DNA of 64,000 nt from Saccharomycopsis phalli (Eukaryota; Ascomycota; Saccharomycetes; Ascoideales; Saccharomycopsidaceae). Within the stretch, counting starts at the first letter, position 1. Each line of letters starts with the position of its first letter. Below, piece by piece: positions 54,923 through 64,000 of the stretch. The notes under the pieces were generated by a model. The model worked only from the letters and a program-made list of their open reading frames with translations. It made no database searches and was not told where the DNA came from. Made by a program: the position numbers and the translations under genes. Location: the NCBI GenBank assembly GCA_020342235.1, contig CP073212.1:620001-684000 (forward strand), in the 5' to 3' direction.

Positions 54923-55810
54923 ATGATCAAGAACATAAATGCTCTAGGGTTCCAACAGTTGCTCAAGGCCGAGGGAAAGCGGGTTTTGCCGGTAGACGCC
55001 ACGTGGTTTCTCCCCAATGCCGGCAAGATCGGGTTGCTGGTTTTCCAGAAGCTGCGGATCCCCAACTCGATTTTCCTTGACATTGACAAGGTCAAGGACG
55101 CCAATTCCAAATATCCGCACATGTTACCGAGCAGAACAGAGTTTGCAGCCCATATGAGCCTGTTGGGCATTTCCAACGACCACTGGCTTGTGTTTTACGA
55201 CCAGATTGGCAACTTTTCCGCCCCACGTGCTGCCTGGATGTTGGACATTTTCCGTCACGAAAAGGTGTTTCTCCTCGACAATTTTGTAAAATACGTCGCT
55301 GAGGACGGCAGAATCGACTCTCTGCCTGTTGATTACGCCCTGTACTTACCTCAGTCCCACTATACACTTCCCAAGGACGCTCCTTCTGACCAGGTTGTGT
55401 CGTTTGACGACTTTTACAAAATCGTCCGCGACCCGCTGGAAGCGCAAAAGTATCACATTCTCGACGCCCGTCCTGCTGGTAGGTTTTCTGGAAGAGATCC
55501 GGAGCCTCGTGCGGGACTTTCTTCCGGACACGCACCACATGCAGTTAGTACACCAGCCAGCGATGTCATTGACGCCGACAAGGCTTTTTTGGCGCCAGAG
55601 CGATTGAGAGAATACTTTGGTTCGCGGAATGTTGATGATTCGAAGCCGTTTCTTGTCATGTGCGGTACCGGAGTCACTGCTTGTATTGTGAAGTCGGCTT
55701 TGGAGCAGAGTGGTCTTGGGACCAGGGGAATAAAGGTGTATGATGGGTCGTGGACGGAGTATGCACAACGGGCGAGGGAGCTGGATATTATAAGGGATTG
55801 TGTGGAGTGA
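54923..55810 (+). CDS. TUM1: Thiosulfate/3-mercaptopyruvate sulfurtransferase (rhodanese), Tum1-type
   Basis: Tum1 passes persulfide sulfur to Uba4/Urm1 for thiolation of the tRNA wobble uridine. The 295-residue protein has two rhodanese domains: an inactive N-terminal one (about 10-150; DATWFLPNAGK, NSIFLDIDKV, FYDQIGNFSAPRAAWMLDIF) and a C-terminal one (about 170-290; ILDARPAGRFSGRDPEPR, VMCGTGVTACIV) with active Cys247. Size and motifs match S. cerevisiae Tum1. The first ATG in frame, 54923, is used. Confidence 0.94.
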   Translation: MIKNINALGFQQLLKAEGKRVLPVDATWFLPNAGKIGLLVFQKLRIPNSIFLDIDKVKDANSKYPHMLPSRTEFAAHMSLLGISNDHWLVFYDQIGNFSAPRAAWMLDIFRHEKVFLLDNFVKYVAEDGRIDSLPVDYALYLPQSHYTLPKDAPSDQVVSFDDFYKIVRDPLEAQKYHILDARPAGRFSGRDPEPRAGLSSGHAPHAVSTPASDVIDADKAFLAPERLREYFGSRNVDDSKPFLVMCGTGVTACIVKSALEQSGLGTRGIKVYDGSWTEYAQRARELDIIRDCVE

Positions 55811-55839
55811 TTGGTAGTGGGAGGTTAAATAGGTGAATT

Positions 55840-56145
55840 AGAATGAATAGTGTAATGGATGATTAGAATGAATAGTGTAATGGATGATTAGAATGAATAG
55901 TGTAATGGATGATTAGAATGAATAGTGTAATGGATGATTAGAATCAATAATGATTGGATGATTAGAATGAATAGTGTAATGGATGATTAGAATCAATAAT
56001 GATTGGATGATTAGAATGAATAATGATTGGATGATTAGAATCAATAATGATTGGATGATTAGAATCAATAATGATTGGATGATTAGAATCAATAGTGTAA
56101 TTTGATGGTTAGAATCAATAGTGTAATTGGATGGTTAGAATCAAT
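55840..56145. repeat. 25-bp satellite (GATGATTAGAATGAATAGTG-TAATG), ~11 copies
   Basis: Copies fall in two types, GAATGAATAGTGTAATG and GAATCAATAATGATTGG, which alternate, suggesting a higher-order unit by unequal exchange. Confidence 0.9.
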
Positions 56146-57426
56146 AGCGGTGTAGGCTGATTGGAGGTACGGCTAATTGGATGAATGACTAAACCGTAGA
56201 TATGCCAATTAGATAGACATAGACTGATTAATAGGTAAATTGGAATGAGTAGATAGGTAGCTGATCAAATAGATGTAGTGGACTGAATTGTGGTATAGCT
56301 GATTAGATAACTTTGAATAATTAGATGTGTATATTGGACTGATTTAGTGACTTAAACTGACTAGAAACATACAACTGGTGAAATAGATATTGCAATAAAA
56401 TGAGACTTTACTATTCAATTCCACTCCAATCGACCCAAATCTGTCAAAGGCAACGATCTAACCAAGCCCATTTCCTTTTACAGAGAACGAGTCTCCTTTC
56501 CCAAATATAGCCATACTTTGAATTGCCAAGCAAATATTTCATCAATTTTACCAACGTGTATCCTGGTTCTAGATTACATGTATAAACTGATAACAATCGT
56601 TTGGAGGGATGCCGTGTTAGTACTCTGGAGAGTGGCTCAAGTCACCTACAACCTAGGAAAAGCCCACTGTCCCTCCAATGCCCATTACTTTACCTATTCA
56701 TAAGCACCAGTTGAATTTTCCTCTCTGCTACAGAGTTTTCTTTCAACTACATAGCCGACATTGGTCTTTGACGGCAAAGTATCAATCTCCCCTGGGGGTC
56801 TAGTATAGCTATAAATGATAATTATTATTATGATAAGATATGCGTACTAGGCTGATTAACGGTATGGCTGATTAGTTGTACAAACTAATCACCATGAATT
56901 TCCACGTCTCACAATTTCCACGTCTCACAATTTCCAGTACCATGATTATCCCATTAATCAATACTAAACCCAAATTCTAGCGCACCGTCAATTGTACCTT
57001 TTTAAAAATTTAATCATGTCGTAATCAACTTAGACGTATAGCCAAATACAACAAATTGAAATTCCCAAGCCAATGGCCAATTGATTGTAAATACATTATT
57101 TATATACAAACAACGCAGCAGATTGACAGGCGACTTTATGCTATTTACTGGTGATTTATATTGATATCACCGTCACCAGTCAATTTGCAGTTAGGCTGCG
57201 AGCTAGATTTGAAAATGATCTTAGTAAAGGCAATGGCGTTTTAAATTGTTGTATTTAGCAAAGTTGTGTATATTCTTGGATTTGTGGGAATTCCATGGAT
57301 AGTTTAGGAAGTTTTCAGTCTAGGCATTTATTATGTTGAGTATATATACAGTCCATATTACATTGTACTATTATACCATATTTTCTTATATTTCCTCTTC
57401 TTTTCTCTACCTTATTTTTTCTCTAC

Positions 57427-57551
57427 CTTCTTTTCTCCCTTCTCCCTTCTCCCTTCTCCCTTCTCCCTTCTCCCTCTCCCTCTCCCTCTCCCTCTCCCTC
57501 TCTCTCCCTCTCCCTCTCCCTCTCCCTCTCCCTCTCCCTCTCCCTCCCTCC
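57427..57551. repeat. Polypyrimidine microsatellite (CTCCCTT then CCCTCT)n at the NOC3 stop
   Basis: About 125 bp with no purines on the plus strand except rare A. It abuts the NOC3 TAG (57552-57554), so the NOC3 mRNA 3' end must be purine-rich (GGGAGAGGGAGAG). Such tracts can form triplex or quadruplex-like structures. Confidence 0.9.
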
Positions 57552-59537
57552 CTACAGCTTCTTGGCCAACTTCAACACATTCTTGGCCGACTTCAGAATA
57601 GAAGGACAATAATGATTCACCAACAACGCATTTTCCCAAATCGTCGCCGCCTCCGGATTACTGCGATTCGGATGGTCGGCATCCATCACAAACCGGCCGT
57701 TTTCCACTCGGTCATCCACGTCAAATAGCCCCTTAATCTCCGGAGCCTTGTCGAGAAACTTCCGCATGAAATTCACAAGCGTAAGCGTCGGCTTTTCCGT
57801 GGTGTTGAGCATGAGCATGTACAATCGCTTGGTAAAAGCCAAGTTGCGGGCCCGGACTGTGCCCTTGGACTTGAGGAAAATTGTCTCCAAAGTACGCACA
57901 AGAAGCTTCATGGACTTGGTGATCTCGTCATCGGACGAAATGTCCAACATGATCGAGTACAATACATCAATGAACTTACTCATGTCCACTGCGACCTTGT
58001 ACGACGATACGAGTGTGAACGAGGTAATGATGCAAAAGAGAATCTGCTTCACCCGATGGTCGGTCAACTGTGGCTCGTCCGAAATGTCGGCCATCAACTC
58101 CTTCAATACCGCAAGAAAGTCGCCAATCAACTCAACATTCGCCATGAAGCCGTACTTTGCCAATCCCTCAAGCACTGTCGCCATCAAATGGTCGTTGCGC
58201 GTCTTCAAAATGTGCAAATAGTTTGCCAACACAATCTTGAGTATCTCCGCTTGGTTCTGGTCCCGCTCCTTTTGCGAAACCTGGAGCTCTGCCACCCGCA
58301 TCTCCTCTTCAATGACTTTCCGCTCTTTGATCGCCTTCCGTTCCTTCTTTGACCGGTGAACCCGGTCTTTTTTCTTGATCTTCACGGTCTCCGGCTTCTC
58401 GCCTTGCGGATCATAGTCCTCCAAGATACTCAACGAAAGATACAAGCCCACCACGTCCTTATTCACCATGTACTTCCGCTGCTTCAACACACGTGACACA
58501 CTCCGGCACACGTCCAACGACACTTTTCCGTACGTTGTATCCTGCTCAAGAACCTCTCCAAGAATCCCCACCGTCGTCTGGAAAAGTTCCACCTGCGCCT
58601 GGTTCTCAGGATTCCGTGGGATTGCACCTTTGTACTTGCAAACAAACCGCACTGCAACTCCCAACAAGTCCTCCACAAAATTAAAATGCCCAGCAAACTT
58701 GATGAGCTGCCCAACGGCTGTGATCGAAGCCCGTGCCATTACTCCATCGCTCTTGGAGTACTTTACCAAAATGTTCACGTACGCCTTGTAGTTGGCAAGC
58801 AATCCCTGTTCAAATGCTCGTAATCGGGAAATGTCCTTGGTGACCTTTTCCTTCTTCTCTATCTCGGTCAATGGCCGGATCCGGTACCCAGGAATGATGC
58901 TTTTCAACACATGCACAATCGCCAATAACGAGTATCGGGCTGTGACTAGATTCTTGCTCTCTGACATCTTGCGCAATCGAGAGAGCGACAGCATGTTTTC
59001 CTCTGGCTGCTCGATGATTTTCTCCACCATCTCGGCAATGTCTTCTTGCAATTTGACGAGTTTCTGTGACTCGGTGAGGTTTTCTGGAGAAGCGTACACT
59101 TCGTCTTCCAGCTCTTCTACCTCTTGCTCCGGCTCTTTTTCGGGTTCCACCTCTGGCTCTTCCTCAGACTCTTCCTCGTCGCTTTTCTCTTCAATGATTC
59201 TCCTCTGCAATCTACCTTCTTGGGTTTTGATGGGTAAACCTTCCAGAACTTTTTTATGTGTCAAGCTTCTAGGCCGATTTTCATAATCCTGTTCTTGATT
59301 TTCCCAGTCAGATTCGTCTTCGTCTTCTTCTTCTTCTTCTTCTTCTTCTTCTTCTTCCTCCTCTTCTTCTTCTTCTTCCTCCTCTTCCTCTTCCTCTTCT
59401 TCATTTACAGCCTCTTCTTCCTCTCCCTCTCCCTCTTCCAAAACATTTGAAAAACCCCCAGATAAAAGCTTATCCTCCTCCAATCTCTGCTTCTTTATCT
59501 TCAAAGCTCCCTTACTCTCACTCTTTCGCTTCCCCAT
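57552..59537 (-). CDS. NOC3: Ribosome biogenesis / replication factor Noc3
   Basis: Noc3 with Noc2 accompanies pre-60S particles from nucleolus to nucleoplasm; in S. cerevisiae it also affects replication licensing. The 661-residue protein is almost the length of yeast Noc3 (663). It has a basic start (MGKRKSESKG), a poly-Glu run of about 35 residues (near 40-75, encoded by GAA/GAG repeats at 59320-59410), another acidic stretch and then the helical Noc3/CBF domains (ARYSLLAIVHVLKSIIPGYRIRPLTEIEKKEKVTKD is the Noc3 N-terminal signature; GLAKYGFMANVELIGDFLAVL and RRTFIKRL-like FTKRLYMLMLN later). ATG 59537 is used. Confidence 0.95.
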   Translation of the reverse strand: MGKRKSESKGALKIKKQRLEEDKLLSGGFSNVLEEGEGEEEEAVNEEEEEEEEEEEEEEEEEEEEEEEEEEDEDESDWENQEQDYENRPRSLTHKKVLEGLPIKTQEGRLQRRIIEEKSDEEESEEEPEVEPEKEPEQEVEELEDEVYASPENLTESQKLVKLQEDIAEMVEKIIEQPEENMLSLSRLRKMSESKNLVTARYSLLAIVHVLKSIIPGYRIRPLTEIEKKEKVTKDISRLRAFEQGLLANYKAYVNILVKYSKSDGVMARASITAVGQLIKFAGHFNFVEDLLGVAVRFVCKYKGAIPRNPENQAQVELFQTTVGILGEVLEQDTTYGKVSLDVCRSVSRVLKQRKYMVNKDVVGLYLSLSILEDYDPQGEKPETVKIKKKDRVHRSKKERKAIKERKVIEEEMRVAELQVSQKERDQNQAEILKIVLANYLHILKTRNDHLMATVLEGLAKYGFMANVELIGDFLAVLKELMADISDEPQLTDHRVKQILFCIITSFTLVSSYKVAVDMSKFIDVLYSIMLDISSDDEITKSMKLLVRTLETIFLKSKGTVRARNLAFTKRLYMLMLNTTEKPTLTLVNFMRKFLDKAPEIKGLFDVDDRVENGRFVMDADHPNRSNPEAATIWENALLVNHYCPSILKSAKNVLKLAKKL

Positions 59538-59666
59538 TGTCAATTGAGTGTTGTAAAAATGTTTTTCCGCTCATCTCGAGTCACGTGGAAATTTTCACGC
59601 CGGGTGACGGCCGGGTAGAATGAAACATGTACAGTCCAAACCCGCGTCAAATCCATCACCCATTTA
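59538..59666. promoter_or_regulatory. Compact divergent NOC3/COG1 promoter
   Basis: Only 129 bp between the two ATGs. It contains GTCACGTGG (59580-59588), a CACGTG E-box-type site (Cbf1/Tye7 class in yeasts), and GCCGGGTGACGGCCGGGTAG, a doubled GCCGGGT near 59600-59618. No TATA box. Confidence 0.6.
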
Positions 59667-62336
59667 ATGAACGATATCGATACAAAAGCCGAACAGTTGT
59701 TCAGGTCCATGACCTTGCCCCAGATCAGGGAGATCAACGACGGCTTGAAAGTACAGGTCAATGATAAAACCACCCAGCTACGCACGCTTGTCGCGAACAA
59801 GTACCGGTCGCTTTTATCAACAGCCGATAATATAATCGCAATGAATGAAATCAGCCAGGAACAGGACCGAGAATTATCGTACTTGTGTGACTTGAATGAC
59901 GGCCAGGAAACAATTTCTCGCAAACTTACAGTCAATTACCGAAAATTCAACGACTTTGTATCCACTGAAAAGACCGATCGGGCAGTCACCACCCGTATCA
60001 TGCTTATCGTGCTCCAACTGTCTGTCGAGAACCTAAATCGTGAGAACCTAGACCCAGAAATCATCAATGTCGCCAAACAAATTGTCGTCTTGAAACTAGC
60101 CTGCTCTGGTATGTCACGTGCCATACAGGTGCGGCATGGTCAGGTGACTGAAGAGTACTGCAAGTATCTCAGACGGCATATCGTGAGGAGCAATTTGCAG
60201 GGTGGCTATTATTTGAGCTTGAAGCAATTCTGCCAGATTATAGCCGGGTTGGTTATTGCTCAGAATCGCGATTTGGAACATGTCTTGTGCGAAGTCTTGG
60301 AACTTCGAGCGGCAGTAGCGCGAAAGTTGATGGCCAATCGCAAATTTCTCGAGCCTAGAAACCTTGAAATTGCAATGAACTATATTCTACTCAGTTTTCA
60401 GTACTCGAGAGCTGCTTCTTCGAGCGTTGCGTCTCTTTTGTTGCGCAGTTGTGACTTTGGCACGACTTTCCAGAACCAGTTTCGCGAGAAGTTTTACCTT
60501 ATTCAGGATAGAATCGATATCCTAACAAAGGCATTTGGTCTTTGTTCTTCCAAGTCAGCTGAGATGCGTAAAAGTGCCGTTGGCGGCCGGCTAGCTGAGA
60601 TTGTTGGCCTGTTCCAAACAACACTTTGCCGTGACTTTGTGGCGAATTTCAAGGACAGAATTGCCCAATTGCCATTGGAAGCTCTGTGTGATGTTCTTGT
60701 GACATTGTTAGCGCAACTAGTCGGTGGATTTAAGCGGTTTCACAATCTTGGCCTTTTGACAACAGAACACGGTGACGTGGTGAAACTAGTGGTGGAGACA
60801 TGGCGTGAGAGGGTAAGCGACATTTTGTCAAAGCAAGTTGGCCTGTTGGATCAACTTTTGAAACTGGCTGATTTTAAGAAATCAGGTAACGACTTGTGGC
60901 AGTTGAGCAACAACGACAAGCAGTTGGAAAATGCCAACGAGTATTTGGTGAAGATCAGCAGCATTTCCAGCACGGAATTAGATCTTCTGACGGGTGCTAA
61001 TGGACTCAAAGCTGTAGTTCTGCAGTTGATTGAGTATTTTGCAAAGTTGAAGCGAGTTGTAGTGGTGTTTAAGCAGAATAATTTTCTGGACTTTGCCAGC
61101 AACGAGGTTTCATATTTTGAGTTGGAAGATGATGACGAGTACGACATCTATTCTGAATCCTTGGAAGTGTTTACTGAAGCCTACCAGGAATATTTGGGAG
61201 ACGTCTGGCGAGATATATGGAGAGACCATTTCGATGTACAGCTCGTTGGTGTTTTTAAGGGCTTTTTATCGGAGTTGTCCCGTCTTGAATTGTCTGAATT
61301 CAAATCTAATTGTGGGTTGTTGCGGCTCTTGATTCTTTTTGAAAAGTCCATTTCTACCAAGAATTTTCACCAGATATTGGGGACAAATGTTGCTGAAGTT
61401 CGGGAAATAATTGGCGGGTTGTTGGATGAAACATTCAACCGGGTTTCGGGCGAATTGAAGCAGGGATTATACAATAACTTGGAGTCGATGGTGTTTCTGC
61501 GGTTTGTCAACGAAGACGGAAGTTGGAATAGCAAGGTTCCAGTAGAAGTGTCCATCTGGGAAAACGGTTTGCCGCAAACTGGTTCTGTGCAATTGTCGCT
61601 TTTACTTTCGAGTTTTTGCCAGCAGTTGGGAGGAAGTAATTTGGATGTATTTAGACATGTGAGGTTCCAAACCTGTCGGGTGGAGATTATACGTGGGTTG
61701 GTGGAGAGATATAATGTGGGGTTGAATAGAGTTGGTGATGTGATGGAGAAAGGGAATGAAAAAGGGAATGAAAAAGGGAATGAAAAAGGGAATGAGAAAA
61801 AGATTGACAAAGGGAATGGAAAAAGAAATGGCAAGAAAAATGGCAAGAAAGCTGAGAAAAAGCATGGCAAGAATGAAAAAAAGAATGGAAAAAGTCTAGA
61901 AGACAAGGCCAATGACAAGGCCAATGACAAGGCCGAAGACAAGACCAATGATAAGGCTGAAGACAAGGAGAATGAAAAGGAGAATGAAAAGGAGAATGAA
62001 AAAGTGAGTGAAAAGGAGAATGAGGAGAATGAAAAGGAGAATGAAAAGGTAGAGGAAAATATAAAAGATAAAATAAAAGACAATGGAAATACATTGGAAA
62101 AGAACAAATTAATCATACAAGAAAACAGGGAGGTATTTGAACAGAAATTACTACTTTGCTATGGCGACTTGCAATATTTGCAGCAGTTTCACCCAACAGA
62201 AAATCAAATTGGCACCTGTTTGGATAAATTAAATGGAAAGTCTTTGGTGAGTGAGATTGACGGTAACTTTATCCACCAAGGCGTAATTGAATATTACAAT
62301 CTGAATAGATTGATGTTCTTGCCGTTGGCTAAATAA
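59667..62336 (+). CDS. COG1: Conserved oligomeric Golgi complex subunit 1
   Basis: COG tethers retrograde vesicles at the Golgi; Cog1 links its two lobes. The start MNDIDTKAEQLFRSMTLPQI followed by KTTQLRTLVANKYRSLLSTADNII is the Vps51/Cog1 N-terminal helix hairpin, matching human COG1 (…KKEELRQMVGERYRDLIEAADTI). The remainder of the 889 residues is helical as expected. A Lys/Glu/Asn/Asp insert at about residues 692-811 (EKGNEKGN…DKANDKAEDK…KENEKENEK) is pure low complexity built from 12-30-bp coding repeats (61745-62090). It splits the conserved C-terminal region from a last 75-residue helix pair (CYGDLQYLQQF…). This makes it longer than most fungal Cog1. Confidence 0.85.
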   Translation: MNDIDTKAEQLFRSMTLPQIREINDGLKVQVNDKTTQLRTLVANKYRSLLSTADNIIAMNEISQEQDRELSYLCDLNDGQETISRKLTVNYRKFNDFVSTEKTDRAVTTRIMLIVLQLSVENLNRENLDPEIINVAKQIVVLKLACSGMSRAIQVRHGQVTEEYCKYLRRHIVRSNLQGGYYLSLKQFCQIIAGLVIAQNRDLEHVLCEVLELRAAVARKLMANRKFLEPRNLEIAMNYILLSFQYSRAASSSVASLLLRSCDFGTTFQNQFREKFYLIQDRIDILTKAFGLCSSKSAEMRKSAVGGRLAEIVGLFQTTLCRDFVANFKDRIAQLPLEALCDVLVTLLAQLVGGFKRFHNLGLLTTEHGDVVKLVVETWRERVSDILSKQVGLLDQLLKLADFKKSGNDLWQLSNNDKQLENANEYLVKISSISSTELDLLTGANGLKAVVLQLIEYFAKLKRVVVVFKQNNFLDFASNEVSYFELEDDDEYDIYSESLEVFTEAYQEYLGDVWRDIWRDHFDVQLVGVFKGFLSELSRLELSEFKSNCGLLRLLILFEKSISTKNFHQILGTNVAEVREIIGGLLDETFNRVSGELKQGLYNNLESMVFLRFVNEDGSWNSKVPVEVSIWENGLPQTGSVQLSLLLSSFCQQLGGSNLDVFRHVRFQTCRVEIIRGLVERYNVGLNRVGDVMEKGNEKGNEKGNEKGNEKKIDKGNGKRNGKKNGKKAEKKHGKNEKKNGKSLEDKANDKANDKAEDKTNDKAEDKENEKENEKENEKVSEKENEENEKENEKVEENIKDKIKDNGNTLEKNKLIIQENREVFEQKLLLCYGDLQYLQQFHPTENQIGTCLDKLNGKSLVSEIDGNFIHQGVIEYYNLNRLMFLPLAK
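61745..62090. repeat. In-frame coding repeats in COG1 (GGGAATGAAAAA and relatives)
   Basis: Four GGGAATGAAAAA units, then AATGGCAAGAAA, AATGACAAGGCC and GAGAATGAAAAG units, all multiples of three. Composition is almost free of pyrimidines on the coding strand. Confidence 0.85.
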
Positions 62337-63258
62337 AAGACACCAATGCTTGATTAGACGTTGCCAGGAATCTTTCCAAGGTTTGACAAGACCTCGGAAT
62401 GGAGTTAATGTAGAATGATTGGTCCAAATGAATAGAACGATTGGTCCAAATGAATAAAATAATTGGTCCAAATGAATATAATGATAGGCCCAAATGGTAA
62501 GTAGTACATTAATAATCATATGCACGGTTTTCTACAGTGGTTGAATCTTGCAGTTCCGTTAAAGTGCGGTTATAGATGCTCTTGTACCATTTTAAATAGA
62601 CCAAGTGGTACAAGTTTCATTTATTTCTAGACAATACATGGCAACTGCCATTCCAAACAACAGAAGTATATTCTACTTCCAAACTACAGAATATTCTACT
62701 CCCAACAGAATATTCTACTCCAAATAATCCAACAATGCAGACACTTTGAAAGGAACTAGCATTTATTGGGACGACAATCATCGCAAATCACCATGCTACT
62801 GGACAAAAAACCATCATCTGACTGGACGTCCAGTTAACTGGCGTACCTCACTTTGCATTGTAAGAGAAATGGAACAAACGGCAAAAATACGGCAACCAAC
62901 TCTCCATTTTGGCTACTAAATGAGCACATGTACACTATATTTAAACTGACGAGAAATATTGGCCAAAAAAACTACTGAAAATTTGGCTTGAATAGCATGG
63001 ACTCATTTTACTAATGACACTTTGCTAGGGCCATGCATGGGTGCCTGACACGTGACCAGAACTTGGGAAAGGAGAGACTATTGGCAAATGAATAAATAAA
63101 TTGCAAAAAGTTGATGATAAATGTAAAAAATATTTGTAGAGACCTGGGGTTGAGGACCGGCTTGTGCATTGTTTGGTTCCCGCGTCAACATCCGTACACC
63201 ATAGTGCAGGATAATTAGTGAAATTAACTCGTGTTCAGAATAATACTTTTTGTACAAA
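62337..63258. other. Intergenic COG1-CMD1; calmodulin promoter
   Basis: GATTGGTCCAAATGAATAGA units of about 23 bp (62420-62490) and CAACAGAATATTCTACTCC units (62660-62730). From 62760 on the DNA is unique. A GACACGTGAC E-box-type site is at about 63048. No TATA box close to CMD1. No gene is seen. Confidence 0.6.
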
Positions 63259-63755
63259 ATGGTGAGTAGAAACGGGAGAAAGCGGGAGGAGTACTAACGC
63301 CAAAGGCTGACAAATTATCAGAGGACCAAATCAGCGAGTTCAAGGAGGCGTTTTCGTTATTTGACAAGAACAATGACGGGAAGATCACCACCAAGGAATT
63401 GGGTACGGTGATGAGATCGCTTGGCCAGAATCCTAGTGAGTCTGAATTGAATGATATGATCAATGAGGTGGACATCAACTCTGACGGGTCGATTGACTTT
63501 CCTGAGTTTTTGACCATGATGGCTCGGAAATTGAAGGACAATGACTCTGAGTTGGAGATCATTGAGGCATTTAAGGTGTTTGACCGTAATGGCGATGGAA
63601 AGATTTCTGCGGCGGAGTTGCGACACGTATTGACGTCTATTGGGGAGAAGTTGAGTGACGCGGAAATTGACCAGATGATTAAGGAGGCTGACTCGAACAA
63701 CGATGGGGAGATTGACATTAATGAGTTTGCCCAGTTGTTGAGACCAAGCAATTAG
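63259..63755 (+). CDS. CMD1: Calmodulin, exons 63259-63261 and 63306-63755
   Basis: Ca2+ sensor that activates calcineurin, CaM kinases, Myo2 and spindle-pole components. Exon 1 is just the ATG; the donor GTGAGT follows at once, the branch TACTAAC is at 63292-63298 and the acceptor AG ends at 63305. The spliced 150-residue protein ([20 protein letters not shown]) has four canonical EF-hand loops: 21-32 ([12 protein letters not shown]), 57-68, 94-105 and 130-141 ([12 protein letters not shown]). All four end in Glu at position 12, so all should bind Ca2+, unlike S. cerevisiae Cmd1 whose fourth loop is dead. Without splicing no good start exists. Confidence 0.97.
63262..63305 (+). other. CMD1 intron (44 nt) directly after the start codon
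   Basis: GTGAGT donor, consensus TACTAAC branch, acceptor AAAG; branch motif end to acceptor is 7 nt. Phase 0, between Met1 and Ala2. Confidence 0.95.
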
Positions 63756-64000
63756 AGATGTAGCTAGGGTAGGTCAATAACTATGATTTAGTATTTTGTA
63801 CAATCAATTGGTGGGGTGATGTATTGATGGGGTGGGTATTGAGCATTGAGTATTGATGAGTATTATGTATCGAGTATCGAGTATTGACGGAGTATTAGTA
63901 TTGATGGGTATTGATTTATTGGCGTACTGATTTATTAAAGTATTGATGGAGTATTGATCTATTAGTCATTGAGTCTTGATCATTTGTCTGGATCATTGAT
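63756..64000. other. CMD1 3' flank with GAGTATTGATG repeats
   Basis: Imperfect 10-12-bp units (GAGTATTGATG/GGTATTGA) run from about 63815 to the window end. No gene is seen. Confidence 0.7.

Larger units (their letters stand above)
55811..57551. other. Intergenic between convergent TUM1 and NOC3
   Basis: A 25-bp satellite (about 55840-56145), short TAGATAGGTAGCTGAT-like degenerate repeats to 56350, then unique DNA (56400-57330) with no gene I recognise: a 61-codon frame at 56518 lacks support. A CT-rich microsatellite (57427-57551) ends exactly at the NOC3 stop codon. Confidence 0.6.

Noticed and set aside
56518-56703. 61-codon frame between TUM1 and NOC3
   Set aside because: No ATG-proximal promoter signal or homology; codon use matches intergenic DNA.

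Overview
The window is nuclear DNA of a budding yeast (Saccharomycotina). It carries single-copy fungal housekeeping genes on both strands, short introns with a CTAAC branch site, and AT-rich intergenic DNA full of tandem repeats. Several sites indicate that CUG is read as serine. A CTG codon sits at the near-invariant Ser of the HAC1 bZIP basic region, at the Ser/Thr position of the MAP-kinase N-terminus, and at a Ser position shared by two eEF1B-gamma-type GST domains. An otherwise Ser/Thr/Ala/Pro-rich tract in the first gene holds 13 CTGs in 39 codons. This points to a CUG-Ser clade yeast (Candida/Debaryomyces/Metschnikowia side); the species cannot be named from here.

Layout, left to right: an unrecognised gene cut by the left edge; a SLD3-like replication initiation gene; an epsin (ENT1/2 type); a LAM-family GRAM-VASt sterol-transfer protein; PRS1 (PRPP synthetase) divergent from TFC7 (TFIIIC tau55, rebuilt here as three exons); eEF1B-gamma followed by a free-standing GST-domain paralogue; the cell-wall-integrity MAP kinase MKC1/SLT2 with a 39-nt intron; COX6 divergent from an unrecognised 844-residue helical, probably mitochondrial, protein; HAC1; POT1 (peroxisomal thiolase); PCK1; a GH18 chitinase; KGD2; a USB1-like U6 snRNA phosphodiesterase; a small 88-aa gene; an L-fuconate-dehydratase/ENOSF1-like enolase-superfamily enzyme; NUP145 divergent from TUM1; NOC3 divergent from COG1; and CMD1 (calmodulin), whose first exon is only the ATG.

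There is no operon logic. Related jobs do lie in the same stretch: POT1 and PCK1 (fatty-acid use and gluconeogenesis), COX6 and KGD2 (respiration), MKC1 and HAC1 (wall and ER stress), but I infer no cluster. All four introns have the branch site only 5-7 nt from the acceptor. At least seven genes have a TATA-like box only 26-49 bp before the ATG, suggesting very short mRNA leaders.

Almost every intergenic region of more than 300 bp contains a private minisatellite with a 9-87-bp unit, and many proteins carry in-frame minisatellites (TFC7, LAM, NUP145, COG1, epsin, KGD2, chitinase). I recognised no tRNA, rRNA or snRNA gene, no transposon or virus-like gene, and no CRISPR array. Less explained items are a pair of related structured elements (near 12.5 and 38.65 kb), a short dispersed motif family with an inverted pair at 30.3-30.5 kb, a 30-bp palindrome, and an orphan exon-like reading frame beside KGD2.
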